Origin: Magnetococcales bacterium
Lineage (GTDB): Bacteria; Pseudomonadota; Magnetococcia; Magnetococcales; Magnetaquicoccaceae
DNA: 54,102 nt
Reading direction: 5' to 3'
Assembly: GCA_011089965.1 (NCBI GenBank)
Contig: JAANAU010000023.1
Location: 1 to 54,102 of the forward strand
The notes beneath the pieces were generated by a model. It was given only the letters and a program-made list of their open reading frames with translations, did not search any database and had not been told where the DNA came from. Positions 51,397-54,102 of this stretch are shown here, piece after piece; positions within the stretch are counted from its first letter, which is position 1, and every line of letters starts with the position of its first letter. Both the position numbers and the translations under genes were made by a program.

Positions 51397-52485
51397 ATGA
51401 AACCGCAAATCCACCTAATTATCGCACTTCAGGGTCCAGAGCCTTCAGAGGCGGAATTGACCTTTTTGAATCGGGTACGACCAGCCGGCGTGATCCTGTT
51501 TGGGCGCAATCTGATCGGGGTGAAGCAGATCAGCACCTTGATCAAGGCCATTGGCGATACGGCGGGCGCACCGACCATTTGGATTGATCAGGAGGGTGGA
51601 CGTGTCCAACGACTCCGGGATCCCTTGACCCGCTATCCCAGTCCCTATCAATTTGCCGTGCTGGCGCGCACGGATCCCATACGCGCCGAGCGGCTGCTGT
51701 TTACGGCAGGTCGACTCTGCGGTGAGGAGTTGGGGGCATTGGGTATTGGTGTCAACTGTGCGCCTGTCTTGGATATTCGTGAGGCCGAGGCTGATCCGGT
51801 GATTGGGGATCGCGCTTTTGGATCGCATTTTTCCGAGGTGATCATGAATGCGACCTCGTGGCTGCACGGCTTCCGTCAAACAGGTGTCATGCCAATTGGC
51901 AAGCATTTTCCGGGCCATGGTGCAGCTTTGGCCGATTCGCATCATGCCTTGCCGGTTTTGGATAAGAGCATCAAGGCGATGGAGAAGTGGGAGTTGAATC
52001 CGTTTCGTGCTGTTTTGCCGCATTTACCGGGAATTATGACTGCCCATCTGGCCTTGTCGCGGGTGGATGACGGTGTGCCTGCCACCTGGTCGCGCACTCT
52101 GTTGCACAAGCTGTTGCGTCAAAAATGGCGTTATCCGGGTGTCATAGTTTCTGACGCTTTGGAGATGAAGGCGTTGCACGGAACCATGGAAGAGCGGGCA
52201 CGACTGGCCATGATGGCGGGTTGTGATTTATTATTGTGTTGCACAGGGCGCATGGAGGATAACGAGGCGGTTATCGAAGGGATTGCGCGCGCCACCAAGG
52301 CCATGGATGCACAAGAGGTCGAGGCGTCGCGACGGCGGGTGCGTCATGTTTTGGCCCCGTATCGTTTGCAACCCGGATCCATTCGGCGTCTGTTGAAAGA
52401 TCCCGGCTACCGCAAGAGACGGCAACAGGTGGAAGCGGTTGCCGAGGAGGTGTTTGCCCTGGATCCCACCATTCCATTGGCTTAA
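51397..52485 (+). CDS. nagZ: Beta-N-acetylhexosaminidase, GH3
   Basis: 362 residues. It cleaves GlcNAc from anhydromuropeptides in cytoplasmic peptidoglycan recycling. GH3/NagZ marks: PAGVILFGRNL, IDQEGGRVQRLR, KHFPGHG followed by the catalytic ADSHHALP loop, and IVSDALEMKAL with the nucleophile Asp (SDAL form, as in Gram-positive homologues, rather than SDDL). No signal peptide, as expected for a cytoplasmic enzyme. The C-terminal extension after about residue 310 is basic. It lies 15 bp before a DUF971 gene. Confidence 0.94.
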   Translation: MKPQIHLIIALQGPEPSEAELTFLNRVRPAGVILFGRNLIGVKQISTLIKAIGDTAGAPTIWIDQEGGRVQRLRDPLTRYPSPYQFAVLARTDPIRAERLLFTAGRLCGEELGALGIGVNCAPVLDIREAEADPVIGDRAFGSHFSEVIMNATSWLHGFRQTGVMPIGKHFPGHGAALADSHHALPVLDKSIKAMEKWELNPFRAVLPHLPGIMTAHLALSRVDDGVPATWSRTLLHKLLRQKWRYPGVIVSDALEMKALHGTMEERARLAMMAGCDLLLCCTGRMEDNEAVIEGIARATKAMDAQEVEASRRRVRHVLAPYRLQPGSIRRLLKDPGYRKRRQQVEAVAEEVFALDPTIPLA

Positions 52486-52500
52486 GGGAGTTTCTGGTCC

Positions 52501-52896
52501 ATGTCATACGGAAGTCAACACATCCCCACCGAGATTCGTCAGAAGCGTGCCGAACGGGTGGTGGAGATCACCTGGGATAGTGGTGAGAGGTTCAGCTATT
52601 CCATGGAGTACCTGCGGGTTCGTTGCCCTTGTGCCAAGTGTGCGGGTCACACTCCGGAAGAGGCGCAGCTGGTGGATGGCAAGCAGGATGTCACCATAAC
52701 GGCCATCACTCCGGTGGGGCATTATGCGGTCAAGCTGGTTTTCAGCGATGGGCATGACAGCGGTCTGTATTCGTGGGAGACCCTGTTTGAACTGGGAGTC
52801 AATCAAAATGCCATCTGGGAGAGCTATTTGGAAGAGCTGCGTCTGGCTGGCAAGCGACGCAAATCCAACATCATTCCGATTGTCCCTGCCTCCTGA
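52501..52896 (+). CDS. DUF971 protein
   Basis: 131 residues. The DUF971 domain (gamma-butyrobetaine-hydroxylase N-terminal-like) occupies about 10-110: TWDSGERFSYSMEYLRVRCPCAKC with its Cys cluster, ITPVGHYAVKLVFSDGHDSGLYSW, LFELG. Often found near Fe-S or Mrp-type genes; it probably binds metal through the Cys-rich loop, role uncertain. AAGGGAG precedes the start. Confidence 0.9.
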   Translation: MSYGSQHIPTEIRQKRAERVVEITWDSGERFSYSMEYLRVRCPCAKCAGHTPEEAQLVDGKQDVTITAITPVGHYAVKLVFSDGHDSGLYSWETLFELGVNQNAIWESYLEELRLAGKRRKSNIIPIVPAS

Positions 52897-52943
52897 AACG
52901 GCGGGTCAAGAGAAAATTGTGCAGTCTGATGCAAAAAAGTTCC

Positions 52944-52972
52944 TTGCCCCAGGAGTCATTTACAGGTAGAAA
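52944..52972 (+). promoter_or_regulatory. Putative promoter of tRNA-Glu
   Basis: TTGCCC (52944-52949), 17 bp, TAGAAA (52967-52972), about 18 bp ahead of the mature tRNA 5' end. Matches sigma70-type at 4 of 6 in each box. Confidence 0.4.
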
Positions 52973-52989
52973 AGGCGCTGTTCCGCCAC

Positions 52990-53065
52990 GTCCCCATCGT
53001 CTAGTGGCCTAGGACGCCGGCCTCTCACGCCGGTAACACGGGTTCGACTCCCGTTGGGGACGCCA
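52990..53065 (+). tRNA. tRNA-Glu, anticodon CTC
   Basis: 76 nt. The acceptor stem GTCCCCA pairs with TGGGGAC (53055-53061), followed by discriminator G and an encoded CCA. The anticodon loop CTCTCAC between CCGGC and GCCGG gives anticodon CTC (codon GAG). The T loop GGTTCGACTC is normal. A duplicate of its 3' end that could mark an integration site was not found in the window. Confidence 0.97.
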
Positions 53066-53158
53066 TTCAAATTTCGCGAGGGCACTGGGCTCCGACTATT
53101 CGCACGATCCCATCATGGCGTGAATTTGACCGACCAACCCCATCGGCTCACCCCATGA

Positions 53159-54102
53159 TCAAGCTGCTTTCCTCATCCGCAAGATCGCTTCCACCGTCAG
53201 AGGTGCCTTCCGAATCCCCAGTTTGACTGCTGGAACCTCACCTGTCGTCCAATGTCGAAAAAAAGTTATGGTTGATCAAATGGACATCCAGCGTCCTTTG
53301 CAGCCCTTCCGTGGTCTTGGCATAGGTGTTCGTTCGTCGCCGAAAGGCGCTGTTGCGACGACGGGTGGCGGCATTCTGCCCCTCCTGATGGTTGGCATGG
53401 ATCTCCTGATCACGGATGTCTTGCACGGTTTCCGGATGTTCGGGTTGCGGAGCCTGGTACTTGGGCCGTTTCGGTCCTTTGTTTATGCTTCTGGCTGCCT
53501 TTGTTCTTGATTCTGACTTTGACCCCTTTGGGCAGCACACATGCCGAGGGCGCCCCCTATGTCCAGTTCTCAAGACCTCCGAGCACAGATCAAACAAGGT
53601 CTGCCCGTAACTGAACAGTTTGCCGTCTTTCTTGCCGCAACACTGATCCACCAAAAACCGACTGCCGCGCTCCATGATGATTGCCGTCCAACCCGATGAT
53701 TGGCTGGGATCCATGCGCTTGCCAACGATTGTGTACAGGTCATCTCCTTCAAACGTAAGGCGCAGGAACTCATGGCACAGGCCGTACAGCATCAAGGTCT
53801 CTTTCTGACCGGCAAAGCGTTCCTCCCACTCGGCGATGTCTTCTTGTGAGAACCAACGACACGTCCCGTTGCCCTCAACCCCATGCCTTCGTCGCGCATC
53901 CTGATGGCCAACGACACTTTGCTGATCGGTATTTCAAATGCTCCATGGGCGTCCCATGGGTCTCGGAGAATCGGGACACCGCAGGCTTTACATTGAAGCA
54001 ACTCACGAACCCCGTTATGCACGGTGGTGTAGTGGGTCAACAAAGCTGAATTGACGGGTAAAGACGCTTCAGTTTGATCCTCGCGTCCTGAGCCGTGAAC
54101 TA
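53159..54102 (-). pseudogene. IS1-like transposase remnant, frameshifted, runs past the window edge
   Basis: Three frames together give one transposase. The N-terminal zinc/helix-turn-helix part (54102 to about 53846: LLQCKACG, then MRDEGMGLRATGRVVGSH) breaks at 53838-53846 where one base is missing. The middle (IAEWEERFAGQKETL to KRPKYQAPQPEHPET and RRRNSAFRRRTNTYAKT) runs to a T7 tract at 53258-53264 where one extra base shifts the frame. The correct third frame then gives FRHWTTGEVPAVKLGIRKAP and ends at 53159. The 5' end is beyond the window. A programmed frameshift for the first break is possible, but two breaks point to decay. The 93 bp between it and the tRNA hold no clear inverted repeat. 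Confidence 0.8.

Noticed and set aside
52990-53065. tRNA-Glu as an integration (att) site
   Set aside because: No integrase and no second copy of the tRNA 3' end seen in the window.

Overview
The window is about 54 kb of gene-dense bacterial chromosome with moderately high GC. Genes are packed in short runs on both strands, with many 1-7 bp overlaps and few long gaps. The content is free-living Gram-negative and proteobacterial in style: periplasmic signal peptides, a CZB chemoreceptor, GGDEF/EAL signalling, a sigma54-type element before amt, NagZ, and a tesA/ABC-ATPase divergent pair. A deep-branching alphaproteobacterium or Magnetococcia-like lineage would fit, but that is inference. No rRNA, magnetosome or phage module is visible.

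Left part (1-12.3 kb). A long minus-strand run reads GGDEF-EAL protein, acetolactate synthase-like enzyme, AAA ATPase, xseA and an M23 peptidase. After a gap with a good promoter come xseB, ispA, dxs and tlyA, linking isoprenoid precursor synthesis with exonuclease VII. An Rpn-type PD-(D/E)XK nuclease with a 12-bp coding tandem repeat and a small membrane protein follow on the plus strand.

12.3-21 kb. amt and glnA (minus) form an ammonium uptake and assimilation pair, with a rho-independent terminator after glnA and a sigma54-like site before amt. A four-gene Gld-type ABC export cluster (ATPase, permease, GldG-like, DUF4340) follows on the plus strand, then two unrecognised proteins, one with an internal sequence repeat.

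21-36.3 kb. This part holds a methyltransferase-glycosyltransferase fusion, two perfect DnaA boxes, mtaB, and a CCA-transferase homologue that has lost its catalytic signature. Next is a tight minus-strand series: a MtrA-like/thymidylate-synthase-like fusion, a HAD phosphatase, a DGMHR (ParB-like) protein, dCTP deaminase, a PstS-like binding protein and a hybrid histidine kinase. This series is the best candidate for an undescribed system. A LolD/YbbA-type ATPase without its permease faces tesA. A SulP transporter carrying STAS and a terminal SWIM-type zinc motif closes the region.

36.3-54.1 kb. A second PstS-like protein precedes a CZB chemoreceptor. Then come holB, a PSP1 (RicT-like) protein with an arginine-rich tail and a TatD-radical SAM fusion as one translationally coupled unit. 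DUF2062, a polysaccharide deacetylase, a B12-binding radical SAM protein, a small ORF, a secreted beta-propeller-like protein, DUF4337, a stand-alone molybdopterin oxidoreductase, VanZ, nagZ, DUF971 and tRNA-Glu(CTC) follow. The right edge is an IS1-like transposase pseudogene with two frameshifts that runs off the window.
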